DNA from: Methylocapsa acidiphila B2
GTDB taxonomy: Bacteria; Pseudomonadota; Alphaproteobacteria; Rhizobiales; Beijerinckiaceae
Length of the DNA stretch: 64,000 nt
Direction: 5' to 3'
Assembly: GCF_000427445.1 (NCBI RefSeq)
Contig: NZ_KE386496.1
Location: 1,964,506-2,028,505 of the forward strand
Part shown: piece after piece, positions 16,836-26,031 of the stretch
How the letters are laid out: every line of letters starts with the position of its first letter
Numbering within the stretch: position 1 is the stretch's first letter
Program-made: the position numbers and the translations under genes
Notes under the pieces: generated by a model
Told to the model about the DNA's origin: nothing
What the model saw: only the letters and a program-made list of their open reading frames with translations
Database searches by the model: none

Positions 16836-17468
16836 TCAGCAATGATCCGCGCACCAATCGCAGAAGGACTTCGTTCCCATCCGAGAAATCATGAACAGCA
16901 ATCCCACGACGAAGGTCTGGCTCGCCTCCTCGAACCCCGGAATCTTCCGCAGCGCCTCGGCCTGATCCAAAGCGGGCGCCGGCCAATGGCCGAAGGCGGC
17001 CGCCTCGGTCGGCGGGAAGGAAGGCCTGTCGCATAAAAATTCCAAGAGATATTCGGCGAGCGGAGCGAGAAACTCGCGCTCATATCTCATTCGCAACAAA
17101 AAAAGCCGCGGGTCGGACGGCGTCATCATCTGGCCGCCTTGGCTGCTCTTGGCCGCATTGTCGATCGCAGCGAAAAGCCGCCATTGCCAGCTCGCCTCGA
17201 AATCGGCGCCGGCGATCTTATGATCTGAAAGAATCCATCGCTGGCCTGCGCCCAATTCGTTCGCCCGGCGGTCCTCTTCCGTGAGGCGTTCGGCTTCGGC
17301 GATCGGATGCTTCATCAAAACTTCGAGAGCGCGCCAAATCCGCGCGGTCTCGAAATCGCTCCAGCCCTCGGCGCCCGCCCAATGCTCGATCGGAAAGCCG
17401 TATTCCTCTTGAAGAAGATCGCTGAAAGCGGCCAAGCCGGCTTCCAAATCAGCCTGAGAAGAGAACAT
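16836..17468 (-). CDS. Conserved-looking protein of unknown function
   Basis: The 210-residue soluble protein starts at ATG 17468, with GGAG five bases upstream, rather than at the distant 17585. It is rich in aromatic and acidic residues (EHWAGAEGWSDFETARIW) and has a Cys-containing C-terminus FCDWCADHC (a CxxCxxxC arrangement). That cluster could bind metal, but no family is recognised. It lies downstream of no obvious operon and is divergent from the TSUP permease gene. Confidence 0.65.
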   Translation of the reverse strand: MFSSQADLEAGLAAFSDLLQEEYGFPIEHWAGAEGWSDFETARIWRALEVLMKHPIAEAERLTEEDRRANELGAGQRWILSDHKIAGADFEASWQWRLFAAIDNAAKSSQGGQMMTPSDPRLFLLRMRYEREFLAPLAEYLLEFLCDRPSFPPTEAAAFGHWPAPALDQAEALRKIPGFEEASQTFVVGLLFMISRMGTKSFCDWCADHC

Positions 17469-17653
17469 TGAACTCCGCGCGCCACGCTGGAAGGAAGCTC
17501 TTTCCCGCATTCTGGCTTTACATTCAAGCTTCAGTCCGATCAGACAGGCCACAACCTGGATCGTTTTCCGACCGCATGGACTCATGCAGCCGACTAGAGA
17601 TCGCCCCTATTTCAAAGATATGGGTGTATTCTCTATGCTCTTAAGGAGAGTGG

Positions 17654-18403
17654 ATGGTCATCGCGCTCGTCACGCTCGCGGCCTTCGCGGCGGGCTTCAT
17701 CAACGCCATTGCCGGCGGCGGGTCTTTCTTGACCTTTCCCGCGCTCATTGCGGCCGGCTTGCCCCCGATCCAAGCCAATGCGTCGAGCACGGTCGCGCTG
17801 TTTCCGGGCCAGATCACCACCGCCTTCATCGCCCGCGACGGGCTCGCGGCGGCCACCAAGGACAAGCGAATCAATGTCCCCGTGTTGGCGCTGATCAGCC
17901 TTGTCGGCGGCCTCGTCGGCGGATTCCTGCTTTTGGCGACGCCGGAAAGCCTGTTCAAGAAGATCGTTCCCTGGCTGATCCTGTTCGCGACAGCGATTTT
18001 CGCCGGCGGCAACTTCCTGCGTCCCGCAGAAGAAAAAGTCCGCTTGAACGGCGCCGGGATCCTCATCGTCCAAGGCGTGGTCTCGATCTACGGCGGCTAT
18101 TTCGGCGGCGGCATCGGCATTCTCATGCTGGCGGCGCTGACGCTTTACGGATTGCGCGACATTTGGTTGATGAACAGCCTGAAAATCCTCCTCGCCGTGC
18201 TGATGAACGCGGCCGCCGTCGTGACCTTCATCATCGCCGATCTCGTGCATTGGAATTTGACGCTGATCGTGGCGACCTCCGCGATCGCCGGCGGCTATGT
18301 GGGCCTTTACGCCGCAAGGCGGATGCCGGCCTCCGCCGTCAAGGGCTTTGTCGTCGCGACCGGCGTCGTTTTGACGATCTATTTCTTCCTTAAGCCGGCT
18401 TGA
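17654..18403 (+). CDS. TSUP (TauE/SafE) family anion permease
   Basis: The 249-residue inner-membrane protein has about eight hydrophobic segments in two repeated halves. The first half carries the family motif FINAIAGGGSFLTFPAL and the second carries GGYFGGGIGILMLAAL. The start ATG has AAGGAGAG just upstream. TSUP proteins move sulfite, sulfoacetate or related organosulfur anions; the substrate here cannot be read from sequence. Possibly linked to the thiosulfate theme at the left edge, but distant. Confidence 0.93.
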   Translation: MVIALVTLAAFAAGFINAIAGGGSFLTFPALIAAGLPPIQANASSTVALFPGQITTAFIARDGLAAATKDKRINVPVLALISLVGGLVGGFLLLATPESLFKKIVPWLILFATAIFAGGNFLRPAEEKVRLNGAGILIVQGVVSIYGGYFGGGIGILMLAALTLYGLRDIWLMNSLKILLAVLMNAAAVVTFIIADLVHWNLTLIVATSAIAGGYVGLYAARRMPASAVKGFVVATGVVLTIYFFLKPA

Positions 18404-18446
18404 CCGGCCTCTCCCGCGCGGCCACTCTCCACGGCGCGTGCGGAAC

Positions 18447-19448
18447 ATGGGTCTGTCCTCGATGCGTCAAGTCACTTTCGAAGGAGCCGGCGGGCCCGAG
18501 ATCATCCGCGTCGTGGAGGCGGCGCGGCCCGAGCCCGGCGACGGCGAAGTTCTGATCGAAGTCGCAGCCGCCGGCGTCAACCGTCCCGATTGCCTCCAGC
18601 GCGCCGGCGCCTATCCGCCGCCGAAGGGTGAATCCCCTATTCCCGGCCTAGAGGTTTCCGGCCGCGTGATCGCGCGCGGCCAAGGCGTGACCTGGCCCGC
18701 GGAAGGCGACGAAGTCTGCGCGCTTTTAGGCTCGGGCGGCTACGCCGAATATGCGGTAGCGGCCGCCGCGCTTTGCCTACCGGTTCCAAAGCCCTTGAGC
18801 CTCGTCGAGGCGGCGGGACTGCCGGAAACCTTTTTCACCGTCTTCGACAATGTTTTCACGCGCGGCAGGTTGAAGCCTGGCGAGGCGCTTCTGGTGCATG
18901 GCGGCTCCAGCGGGATCGGATCGACCGCAATTCAACTCGCCCGCGCCTTTGGTGCAAGAGTCATCGCGACGGCAGGCTCGGCCGAAAAATGCGCCTTTTG
19001 CCGCGCCCTCGGAGCCGAGGCCGCGATCGACTATAAGACGCAGGATTTCGTCGAGGCGGCGCGAGAGATCGTCGGCAAGACCGGCGTCGACGTCGTGTTG
19101 GACATGGTCGGCGGCAGCTATTTGCAGAAGAATATCTCGATCATGGCGACAGAGGGCCGTCTGGTTCAGATCGGATTCTTGCAGTCCGGCCTGATCGAGA
19201 ATTTCGACTTTCGCCCGGTGATGCTGCGCCGCCTGACCCTGACCGGCTCGACCTTGCGGGCGCGGAGCGTGGGGCAAAAGGCCGAGATCGCCGCCGCCTT
19301 GCGCGAGAAGGTCTGGCCGCTTCTGGAAAGTGGGGCGGTCAAGCCGGTCATCAGCGCGAGCTTCCCGCTCGAGCAGGCGCGCCAGGCGCATGAGCTTATG
19401 GAATCATCCGCCCATATGGGCAAGATCCTGCTCGTCACCGGGCGATGA
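18447..19448 (+). CDS. NAD(P)H quinone oxidoreductase (MDR, PIG3-type)
   Basis: The roughly 334-residue zinc-free medium-chain reductase has N-terminal motif GVNRPDCLQRAGAYPPP and the Rossmann motif HGGSSGIGSTAIQLARAFGA. The LPETFFTVFDNVF block is characteristic of the PIG3/TP53I3-like quinone reductases. Start candidates are GTG 18438, ATG 18447 and ATG 18462; none has a strong ribosome-binding site. Likely cytosolic, using NADPH to reduce quinones. It is followed by arsC 31 bases later. Confidence 0.9.
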   Translation: MGLSSMRQVTFEGAGGPEIIRVVEAARPEPGDGEVLIEVAAAGVNRPDCLQRAGAYPPPKGESPIPGLEVSGRVIARGQGVTWPAEGDEVCALLGSGGYAEYAVAAAALCLPVPKPLSLVEAAGLPETFFTVFDNVFTRGRLKPGEALLVHGGSSGIGSTAIQLARAFGARVIATAGSAEKCAFCRALGAEAAIDYKTQDFVEAAREIVGKTGVDVVLDMVGGSYLQKNISIMATEGRLVQIGFLQSGLIENFDFRPVMLRRLTLTGSTLRARSVGQKAEIAAALREKVWPLLESGAVKPVISASFPLEQARQAHELMESSAHMGKILLVTGR

Positions 19449-19479
19449 GAGGGCGTTAAGCAAGACGAGGAAGCAGCAG

Positions 19480-19905
19480 ATGGACGTCATCATCTACCAC
19501 AATCCGAATTGCGGCACGTCGCGCAATGTGCTTGGCCTCATCCGCAACGCCGGCGTCGAGCCCCACATCATCGAATATCTGAAGACGCCGCCGACAAGGA
19601 CGCTTCTGCGTCAGCTCGCGGTCCGCACGGGGGCGCCCCTGCGCGCTCTATTGCGCGACAAGGAGCCTCTTTTTAGCGAGCTCGGCCTCGATTCCGGCGC
19701 CCACGACGACGAGGCTCTGCTCGACGCGATCGAGGCGCATCCCATTCTGCTCAACCGGCCGCTGGTGGTGACGCCCACAGGCGTGCGGCTCTGTCGGCCA
19801 TCCGAACTCGTCATCGACCTCCTGCCGCCGCAGCGCGGCGAGTTTTTTAAGGAGGACGGCGAGCGCGTTGTCGACGAACGCGGTCGCCGCGTCGCCTCGG
19901 CATAG
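19480..19905 (+). CDS. arsC: Arsenate reductase, glutaredoxin-type (intact)
   Basis: The 141-residue protein is full length: IYHNPNCGTSRN with catalytic Cys11, LKTPPTRTLLRQL, RALLRDKEPLFSELGL, NRPLVVTPTGVRLCRP and a C-terminal FFKEDGERVV. It reduces arsenate with glutaredoxin/glutathione. It lies away from the ars operon and next to a quinone reductase gene. Comparison shows what the deleted copy at 1319 has lost. ATG 19480 is preceded by GAGG ten bases upstream. Confidence 0.95.
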   Translation: MDVIIYHNPNCGTSRNVLGLIRNAGVEPHIIEYLKTPPTRTLLRQLAVRTGAPLRALLRDKEPLFSELGLDSGAHDDEALLDAIEAHPILLNRPLVVTPTGVRLCRPSELVIDLLPPQRGEFFKEDGERVVDERGRRVASA

Positions 19906-19996
19906 GCGGGGGAGCCGTTCCCGCGCCAATTTCGCGCAAGCAATCGCCGCTCTTGGGAACTCAGTTTATCGATCTGGCCGCCCCAGACGAGGGACG

Positions 19997-21178
19997 ATGA
20001 CCCAATACCACAGCAAAAAATCACATCGCTGGCCGCTTCTCGATTGCCTGCGCGCGACTGCCGCGCTTCTCGTGTTGTTCGCCCATAGCCGCGATTTTTA
20101 CTTCCCGAATTTCGACAAGCTCGTCGGCCCGCATGGCGCTTTCCTGACCCTGTTTTATTTCATCACCGATTTGGGCGACGAGGCTGTGGTCATATTTTTT
20201 GTGTTGAGCGGATTTCTAGTGGGGGGAAGTCTCGTCGAGTCCGCGCAACGCGGCAGCTTCGATCTTGCTCACTACCTCGTCGCGAGATTTACCCGCATCT
20301 ATGTCGTCTATCTTCCTGCGTTAGCCATCACCCAAGCAATATTTTGGTTCGGGTCGATCCTGCTCAACGATGCGGAAGACGGCGCGCTGACCCGCCATCA
20401 GGAGCTCGATTTCGGCGGCGTTTCGCAAGCCGTCTGCGACCTCTCCGGTTTGCAGGGCTTTAGTTGCCGCGCTTGGGAGCAGAACCCCGCCCTGTGGTCG
20501 CTCGGCTTTGAATGGGCGCTTTATCTATTCGCCCCGGCGATCATCCTATTGATCCTTTGGAAGGCTTCGCCGGGCCTCCGCCTGACCGCCATCGCGCTCG
20601 TCTGCTCAATCGCCGCGACCCTCTGCACCTATCCCAGCCGGGCGGTCTTCTTCTTCAGCACATGGTATCTCGGCGTCGGCGCGCGCCGGATCCTACGCGC
20701 GGGGCTCGTCCCGCTCGCCCTTGGTTTTTTTGGCGTCGGCCTGCTCATTCTCGGATTGATCCTACGGCACGTCAAAGCCGTCGGCCAGTTCGAGGCCGGC
20801 GCCTTCGTCGCGGTCGGGACGGCGATTGCGATCGCCTGCCGCCCGTTAGCGGCGTTTCCCTTTGCCCCACGCTTTTTCAGCTGGGCGGCGGGATTTTCCT
20901 ACACGCTCTACGCCGTCCATCTACCGATCGTTTTTCTCATCGTCGCGATATTTCAGAGCTTCGGATTTCCGCGCGCAGAAATGGCGCCAAGTCCGGCATC
21001 CTTCACTGAATTCTGGACCACGATCGCCATCTGCCTCTCGGCCGCCTTTCTCGTCTCGCTCGTCTTCGAGAGCCGAACTGAGCAGGTCCGCGCCGCGCTT
21101 TTGCGACGATGTTCGCATCGCGCAGCTCCGCCGGCCCCGGCAAGAGCCGAGCGCCCAACTGAAATAGCCTGGAAATAG
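19997..21178 (+). CDS. Acyltransferase 3 family membrane protein, copy 1
   Basis: The 393-residue inner-membrane protein has ten or so hydrophobic segments. The acyltransferase-3 motif is FAHSRDFYF with a His near residue 27, and there is an FFVLSGFLVGGSL segment. Such enzymes O-acylate extracellular or cell-surface sugars. It is immediately followed by a paralog and a GDSL esterase, a pairing seen for glycan acetylation/deacetylation. ATG 19997; no close ribosome-binding site (GAGG lies 8 bases upstream as GAGGGACG). Confidence 0.88.
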   Translation: MTQYHSKKSHRWPLLDCLRATAALLVLFAHSRDFYFPNFDKLVGPHGAFLTLFYFITDLGDEAVVIFFVLSGFLVGGSLVESAQRGSFDLAHYLVARFTRIYVVYLPALAITQAIFWFGSILLNDAEDGALTRHQELDFGGVSQAVCDLSGLQGFSCRAWEQNPALWSLGFEWALYLFAPAIILLILWKASPGLRLTAIALVCSIAATLCTYPSRAVFFFSTWYLGVGARRILRAGLVPLALGFFGVGLLILGLILRHVKAVGQFEAGAFVAVGTAIAIACRPLAAFPFAPRFFSWAAGFSYTLYAVHLPIVFLIVAIFQSFGFPRAEMAPSPASFTEFWTTIAICLSAAFLVSLVFESRTEQVRAALLRRCSHRAAPPAPARAERPTEIAWK

Positions 21179-21259
21179 CGCCGCCGCCGCCGAGCGCCAA
21201 AAGCGCAGGACCAATTGAAGCGATCGGAGCGCATGCCCGTCTCCGTCAATCGAGGGGCA

Positions 21260-22459
21260 ATGACCCAAAAGACCAGAAAAACCTCAAAGCATTGGCCGCT
21301 CTTCGACCTGCTCCGAACGTTTGCGGCGCTCCTTGTGCTCTTCGCCCATAGCCGGCCGTTCTACTTCGTCTATATTAGCTATCTCGACCAGGAAAGCGCG
21401 TTCCTGAAGCTGTTTTATTTCGTCACCGGGGTCGGCCACGAAGCCGTGGTCATATTTTTTGTGTTGAGCGGATTTCTGATCGGGGGAAGCCTGGCGGACT
21501 CTATGGCTCGTGGAGATTTCAACCTCCCCCGCTACCTTATCGCCCGCTTCGCCCGCATCTATGTGGTCTATATCCCGGCGCTGATCATCACCCTGGCCGT
21601 CTTCTTTTTTGGTTCGCTGCTGCTTTGCGATTCGCAAAGCGCGCCGCAATGGTTCGCTCCACTGCTCAGCCGTCCGCCGCTGGAGTTCGGCGGCGGTTCT
21701 CAGGCCATTTGCTTCCTGGCCGGATTGCAGGGCTTTGCTTGTCCTGCTTGGGACAAAAATCCCGTTCTGTGGTCTCTCGGCTTCGAATGGGCGCTCTATT
21801 TATTCGCCCCGGCGCTCATTCAGCTGATTGTATGGAACGCGTCGCTGGGCCTTCGCCTCATCGCCGGCGCGCTCGTCTGCGCCATCGCGGCGACGCTCTG
21901 CAGCTATCGCGATCCTGTCGAAGCCGCATTTTGGTTCGGCGCCTGGTTTCTCGGCGTGGGCGCTTTTCGCTTGATGCGGACCGGCGCCGTGCAGCTTCCT
22001 ATAGGCCTCATCGGCTTCGGCCTAATGATCGCTGGGATGTTCCTGGCGCATGTCTACCCAGATTATCCTCGCCGGCAGATCATGACCGACGTCGTGATCG
22101 CCTGTGGGGCCGCCCTCGCCGTCTCTTGCCGGCCATTAGCGGCCCTGCCGCTCGCGCCGCGTTTCTTCGCTTGGGCGGCGGGATTTTCCTACACGCTCTA
22201 CGCGATCCACGCGCCGTTCGTCTTTCTCTCCGTCAGCTTCTTTCAGCGACTCGGATTCCCGCCGGACCTCGCGCCGGGCCCGGCGCCCTTCATGGAATTC
22301 GCAATCACGATTGCAATTTGCCTTTTGGCCGCATTTCTGGTCTCGCTCATCACCGAGAGAAAAACAGAGCAAATTCGCGCCGCGATATTGAGCCGCTGTC
22401 CGCCCTTGTGGATCCGAGCCGGCGCGAGCGATGAGCCCGCCCCACGCAAAACGCCATGA
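21260..22459 (+). CDS. Acyltransferase 3 family membrane protein, copy 2
   Basis: The 399-residue paralog of the preceding gene has the same FAHSRPFYF motif, about ten membrane segments and a repeated FFVLSGFLIGGSL block. Two stretches of 32 bases are identical to copy 1 (see findings). ATG 21260 follows a GAGGGG site four bases away. The last four bases overlap the start of the GDSL esterase (ATGA), so the three genes form an operon. Sugar substrate unknown. Confidence 0.88.
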   Translation: MTQKTRKTSKHWPLFDLLRTFAALLVLFAHSRPFYFVYISYLDQESAFLKLFYFVTGVGHEAVVIFFVLSGFLIGGSLADSMARGDFNLPRYLIARFARIYVVYIPALIITLAVFFFGSLLLCDSQSAPQWFAPLLSRPPLEFGGGSQAICFLAGLQGFACPAWDKNPVLWSLGFEWALYLFAPALIQLIVWNASLGLRLIAGALVCAIAATLCSYRDPVEAAFWFGAWFLGVGAFRLMRTGAVQLPIGLIGFGLMIAGMFLAHVYPDYPRRQIMTDVVIACGAALAVSCRPLAALPLAPRFFAWAAGFSYTLYAIHAPFVFLSVSFFQRLGFPPDLAPGPAPFMEFAITIAICLLAAFLVSLITERKTEQIRAAILSRCPPLWIRAGASDEPAPRKTP

Positions 22460-23103
22460 AGATTCCTCCCGACAGCACGCTCCTCATGATCGGCGATTCG
22501 ATCACCGATTGCGGCCGCGCCCGGCCCGTCGCCGAAGGAGTCAGCTGGGACCTCGGCGACGGCTATGTCGGGCTTGTCCATGCGCTCATTTGCGCCGCCG
22601 ATCCCGCGCGAAACATCCGCATCCGCAACGCCGGGATCTCCGGCAACACCGTCCGCGATCTCGCCGCGCGTTGGGAGACGGACGTGCTCGAGGCGAAGCC
22701 GGATTGGCTCTCGATCATGATCGGGATCAACGATGTCTGGCGACAGTTCGATGGACAACCGCATTTCGAGCCGCCCATTTCTCTCGACGAATATGCCTCC
22801 ACCCTGGACCGGCTCATCCGCCTGACCCGGCCACGGATCGAGGGATTGGTGCTCATGACGCCCTATTTCATCGAGTCCAGTCGGTCCGATCCGATGCGGG
22901 CGGCGATGGACCGCTATGGCCAGGCGGCGCGCCAATTGGCCGAGCGTCATGAAGGGATTTTCGTCGATACTCAGGCGGCCTTCGATCAGGTCCTGGCGGC
23001 GGTTCCGCCTCTGGCCCTGGCGCCGGACCGAGTGCATCCGAATTTAGCCGGTCATATGATCATCGCCCGGGCTTTCTTGAAGGCCGTGGATTATCATTGG
23101 TGA
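22456..23103 (+). CDS. SGNH/GDSL-type esterase
   Basis: The 215-residue protein has the four SGNH blocks: GDSIT with nucleophile Ser15, an NAGISGNT segment with Gly/Asn, GINDVW with Asn, and DRVHPN with Asp191 and His194. No signal peptide is seen, so it is probably cytosolic, unlike many surface esterases. It overlaps the upstream acyltransferase by ATGA. It probably removes acyl groups or recycles acyl-sugar products, by analogy with paired genes. Confidence 0.9.
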   Translation: MKIPPDSTLLMIGDSITDCGRARPVAEGVSWDLGDGYVGLVHALICAADPARNIRIRNAGISGNTVRDLAARWETDVLEAKPDWLSIMIGINDVWRQFDGQPHFEPPISLDEYASTLDRLIRLTRPRIEGLVLMTPYFIESSRSDPMRAAMDRYGQAARQLAERHEGIFVDTQAAFDQVLAAVPPLALAPDRVHPNLAGHMIIARAFLKAVDYHW

Positions 23104-23409
23104 GGCTCTTCGCCTTGACCCGCGCGCGAAACTGCTCTAACTCCTGCGTCTCTCAGCGCGTCTTCGGACGCGCTTAGTTTTTGCGGCGGGCCTTGGCCCG
23201 ACCGCAGCACGCACCCGCGGCGCTTCCTTCATCTGACATTCCTTAGCTGAAGCGAAGAGCCTGTCGGCTTGGCCTTTACCTTTAAGGCCTCGCAGAGGAG
23301 GGCGCGTTCCTCCCCCTTGCCGGGGAAGGACGCCGTTTCGAGCGCCGCGCCTTCGCGCGGGTTTTCGCGCGCGTCCTCTTCCGGCGCATTCAGTTCAAGA
23401 GGACACGCG
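23104..23409 (+). other. Leader region upstream of rpsD
   Basis: This 306-base gap contains the terminator at 23155-23182 and then about 230 bases before rpsD. The frame from 23269 is continuous with rpsD but translates to Ser/Arg-rich sequence, so I read it as leader DNA. Some repeat-like GC-rich text (GCGCGCGT) is present. No recognisable S4-binding fold was identified. Confidence 0.5.
23155..23182 (+). terminator. Rho-independent terminator after the acyltransferase operon
   Basis: A perfect eight-base stem (AGCGCGTC and GACGCGCT) with a TTCG tetraloop spans 23155-23174. It is followed by TAGTTTTT. This is a textbook intrinsic terminator for the operon ending at 23103 and separates it from rpsD. 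Confidence 0.88.
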
Positions 23410-24027
23410 ATGACGAAACGCGCGGAAGCAAAATATAAGATCGACCGCCGCATGGGCCAGAACATCTGGGGCCGCCCGAAGAGCCCGGTGAACCGGCGCG
23501 AATACGGCCCCGGCCAGCATGGCCAGCGCCGCAAGGGCAAGCCGACCGATTTCGGCACCCAGCTCAAGGCCAAGCAAAAGCTCAAGGGCTATTACGGCAA
23601 CATTACCGAAAAGCAGTTCCGCAAATATTACGCCGAGGCGATCCGGCTGCGGGGCGACTCCAGCGCCAATCTGATCGGCCTTTTGGAGCGCCGGCTCGAC
23701 GCCGTCGTCTATCGGGCGAAATTCGTCCCGACGGTTTTCGCCGCGCGCCAGTTCATCAGCCACGGCCATATCAAGGTCAACGGGCGCCGCGTCAATATCG
23801 CCTCCTATCAGGTGAAGGTCGGCGATGTGGTCGAGGTCAAGGAGGCCTCACGCCAGCTCATCCTCGTCCTCGAGGCGACGCAGCTCGCCGAGCGCGACGT
23901 GCCGGATTATTTCGAGGTCGACCACGCCAAGATGAACGCCAAGATGATCCGGGTTCCGCTTCCGACCGAGGTCCCCTACCCCGTGTTGATGGAGCCCAAT
24001 CTGGTCATCGAGTTCTATTCGCGCTGA
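23410..24027 (+). CDS. rpsD: 30S ribosomal protein S4
   Basis: The 205-residue protein is recognisable from [16 protein letters not shown] and the [15 protein letters not shown] segment. The S4 RNA-binding domain at about 94-155 contains [12 protein letters not shown] and [11 protein letters not shown]. There is no zinc-ribbon Cys, so it is the C-minus form. AGAGGAC precedes the ATG. Binds 16S rRNA in early 30S assembly. It is a solo locus, as usual in alphaproteobacteria. Confidence 0.98.
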   Translation: MTKRAEAKYKIDRRMGQNIWGRPKSPVNRREYGPGQHGQRRKGKPTDFGTQLKAKQKLKGYYGNITEKQFRKYYAEAIRLRGDSSANLIGLLERRLDAVVYRAKFVPTVFAARQFISHGHIKVNGRRVNIASYQVKVGDVVEVKEASRQLILVLEATQLAERDVPDYFEVDHAKMNAKMIRVPLPTEVPYPVLMEPNLVIEFYSR

Positions 24028-24039
24028 GCAGCGGCTTTT

Positions 24040-24066
24040 GAGGCATGTTCCATCGGAACATGCCTC
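24040..24066. terminator. Hairpin between convergent rpsD and ABC-F genes
   Basis: A perfect 12-base stem (GAGGCATGTTCC / GGAACATGCCTC) with an ATC loop lies 13 bases after rpsD and 19 before the end of the ABC-F gene. There is no strong T tract on either strand, so a bidirectional terminator or 3'-end stabiliser is inferred from position and stem. Confidence 0.7.
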
Positions 24067-24084
24067 CCTAATCACGCGCAAGCC

Positions 24085-25962
24085 CTATTGCGCCGCCTCG
24101 GCCTCGCCGGTCAGGGCGAGCCATTCTTCCTCCGCCGCGACCAGGGCTGTCTCCAGATCGCCCCGCTGGGCGGCGAGTTGCGCGGCCTTCGCAGCGTCCT
24201 TGGAAAAAACCGCGGGATCCGCCAGCGCCTTGTCGATGCGCGCGATCAGATCCTGGAACTTGCGCATTTTCTCCTCGATCGCCCAGATGCGCTTCTTCAG
24301 CGGCGCGGATTCCTTGCGGCCGAGAGAGGCCTCACGGCGCTCGGGAGACTGCCGCGCGTCGCCACGGTCCTTTTTCGCCGCCTTGCCCGCGCCGCCGCCG
24401 GCGCGATCGAGGACATATTTCTTGTAATCGTCCATGTCCCCGTCGAAGGCCTTGACCGTGCCAGCGTCGACGAGCCAAAGCCGGTCGGCGCAGGCGTCGA
24501 GAAGATGCCGATCATGCGAGACCAGGATGATTGCGCCCTCGTAGTCATTGATCGCCTCGATCAGGGCGGCGCGGCTGTCGATGTCGAGATGGTTCGTCGG
24601 CTCGTCGAGAATGAGCAAATGCGGGCCGTGGAACGTAGCGAGCCCCATGAGCAGGCGGGCTTTCTCGCCGCCGGATAATTGCGCGACCTTGGTGTCGGCC
24701 TTCACATTCGGAAAACCGAATTGGGCGCATTTGCCTCTGATCTTCGCCTCGGTCGCGTCGCGCATCAGCTCAGCGACGCATTGGAACGGCGTCGCCTTCT
24801 CATCGAGATCGTCGACCTGATGCTGAGCGAAAAAACCGACCTGCAGCTTGGATGAGCGGCGCACCGTTCCGCCGAACGCCTCAAGCCGTCCAGCGACGAG
24901 CTTGGCGAAGGTCGATTTGCCGTTGCCGTTCGAACCCAGAAGGCCGATGCGGTCGTCGTCGGAAATATTGAGCGAGAGCCGCTTCAACACGGGCTCGCCG
25001 CCATAGCCGACGCTGGCGTCCTCCATGGCGACGATCGGCGGGCTCAGCGGCTTCTCCGGCGATGGCAGATGGAACGGCAGGATATGGCCGTCGACGATAG
25101 CTGCGACCGGCTCCATCTTGGCGAGCATTTTCAGGCGCGACTGGGCCTGCGCCGCCTTGGTCGCCTTGGCGCGGAACCGATCGACGAAGGACTGGAGATG
25201 CTTGCGTTGATCGTCCTGCTTTTTCTTATGCTTGGCCAATATCGCCTGCTGCTCGCGCCGCTGCCGCTCGAAGCTCGAATAATTGCCGCGCCAAAGCGTG
25301 AGCTTCGCCTGGTCGAGATGCAGGATATGGTCAGCCACCGCGTCGAGCAGGTCGCGGTCATGGCTGATCACGAGGATGGTGGCGGGATAGCGCTGCAGAT
25401 AATCGATAAGCCAGAGCGTCCCCTCGAGATCGAGATAATTGGTCGGCTCGTCGAGCAGGAGAAGATCAGGATTCGAGAATAGGACCGCGGCTAGGGCGAC
25501 GCGCATGCGCCATCCGCCGGAAAATTCGCTGAGCGAGCGATTTTGCGCCGCTTCGTCGAAGCCGAGGCCCGACAGGATGCTGGCCGCGCGGGCCGGCGCC
25601 GAATGCGCGTCAATGTCGGCGAGACGCATGTGAATGTCGGCGATGCGGGCGGGGTCGCTCGCCGTCTCGGCTTCCTCCATCAGGCTCGCGCGCTCGAGAT
25701 CGGCGGCGAGAACGAAATCGATAAGGGATCCGGGACCACCCGGCGCCTCCTGCTCGACCCGGCCGAGACGCATCTGGCGCGGATAGGAGATCGAGCCCGC
25801 CTCAGGCGCGAACTCGCCGGAGATCATACGGAACAGAGTCGATTTGCCTGCGCCATTGCGGCCGACAAAGCCGACCCGCGCATGGTCGGGAAGCGCCGCT
25901 GTCGCCTTGTCGAATAGAACGCGCGGTCCCAGCCGGAGCGTTATGTCGTTAATGTGCAGCAT
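24085..25962 (-). CDS. ABC-F family ATPase (Uup/YheS-like)
   Basis: The 625-residue soluble protein has two ABC domains. Walker A1 is GRNGAGKS (residues 34-41), the first signature is LSEFSGGWRMR and Walker B LLLLDEPTNYLD. Walker A2 is GSNGNGKS, the second signature LSGGEKARLLM with LLILDEPTNHLD. A charged linker (KHKKKQDDQRKHLQSFVDRFRAK is longer than quoted; around 245-270) joins them, and a coiled C-terminal arm follows. No membrane domain. ABC-F proteins act on ribosomes; specific role uncertain. ATG 25962 begins at MLHINDITL, the family start. Confidence 0.93.
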   Translation of the reverse strand: MLHINDITLRLGPRVLFDKATAALPDHARVGFVGRNGAGKSTLFRMISGEFAPEAGSISYPRQMRLGRVEQEAPGGPGSLIDFVLAADLERASLMEEAETASDPARIADIHMRLADIDAHSAPARAASILSGLGFDEAAQNRSLSEFSGGWRMRVALAAVLFSNPDLLLLDEPTNYLDLEGTLWLIDYLQRYPATILVISHDRDLLDAVADHILHLDQAKLTLWRGNYSSFERQRREQQAILAKHKKKQDDQRKHLQSFVDRFRAKATKAAQAQSRLKMLAKMEPVAAIVDGHILPFHLPSPEKPLSPPIVAMEDASVGYGGEPVLKRLSLNISDDDRIGLLGSNGNGKSTFAKLVAGRLEAFGGTVRRSSKLQVGFFAQHQVDDLDEKATPFQCVAELMRDATEAKIRGKCAQFGFPNVKADTKVAQLSGGEKARLLMGLATFHGPHLLILDEPTNHLDIDSRAALIEAINDYEGAIILVSHDRHLLDACADRLWLVDAGTVKAFDGDMDDYKKYVLDRAGGGAGKAAKKDRGDARQSPERREASLGRKESAPLKKRIWAIEEKMRKFQDLIARIDKALADPAVFSKDAAKAAQLAAQRGDLETALVAAEEEWLALTGEAEAAQ

Positions 25963-26031
25963 GCGGGCTTGTCGCTCGGCTCGCGCCGCATTGCAAGAGA
26001 AAGGAGCCGGGAGCCATCGCTGTTCCGGCAA

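Noticed and set aside
15321-17036. 571-codon plus-strand open frame opposite the aminotransferase
   Set aside because: It spans two unrelated minus-strand genes and shows no domain; antisense artefact of high GC.
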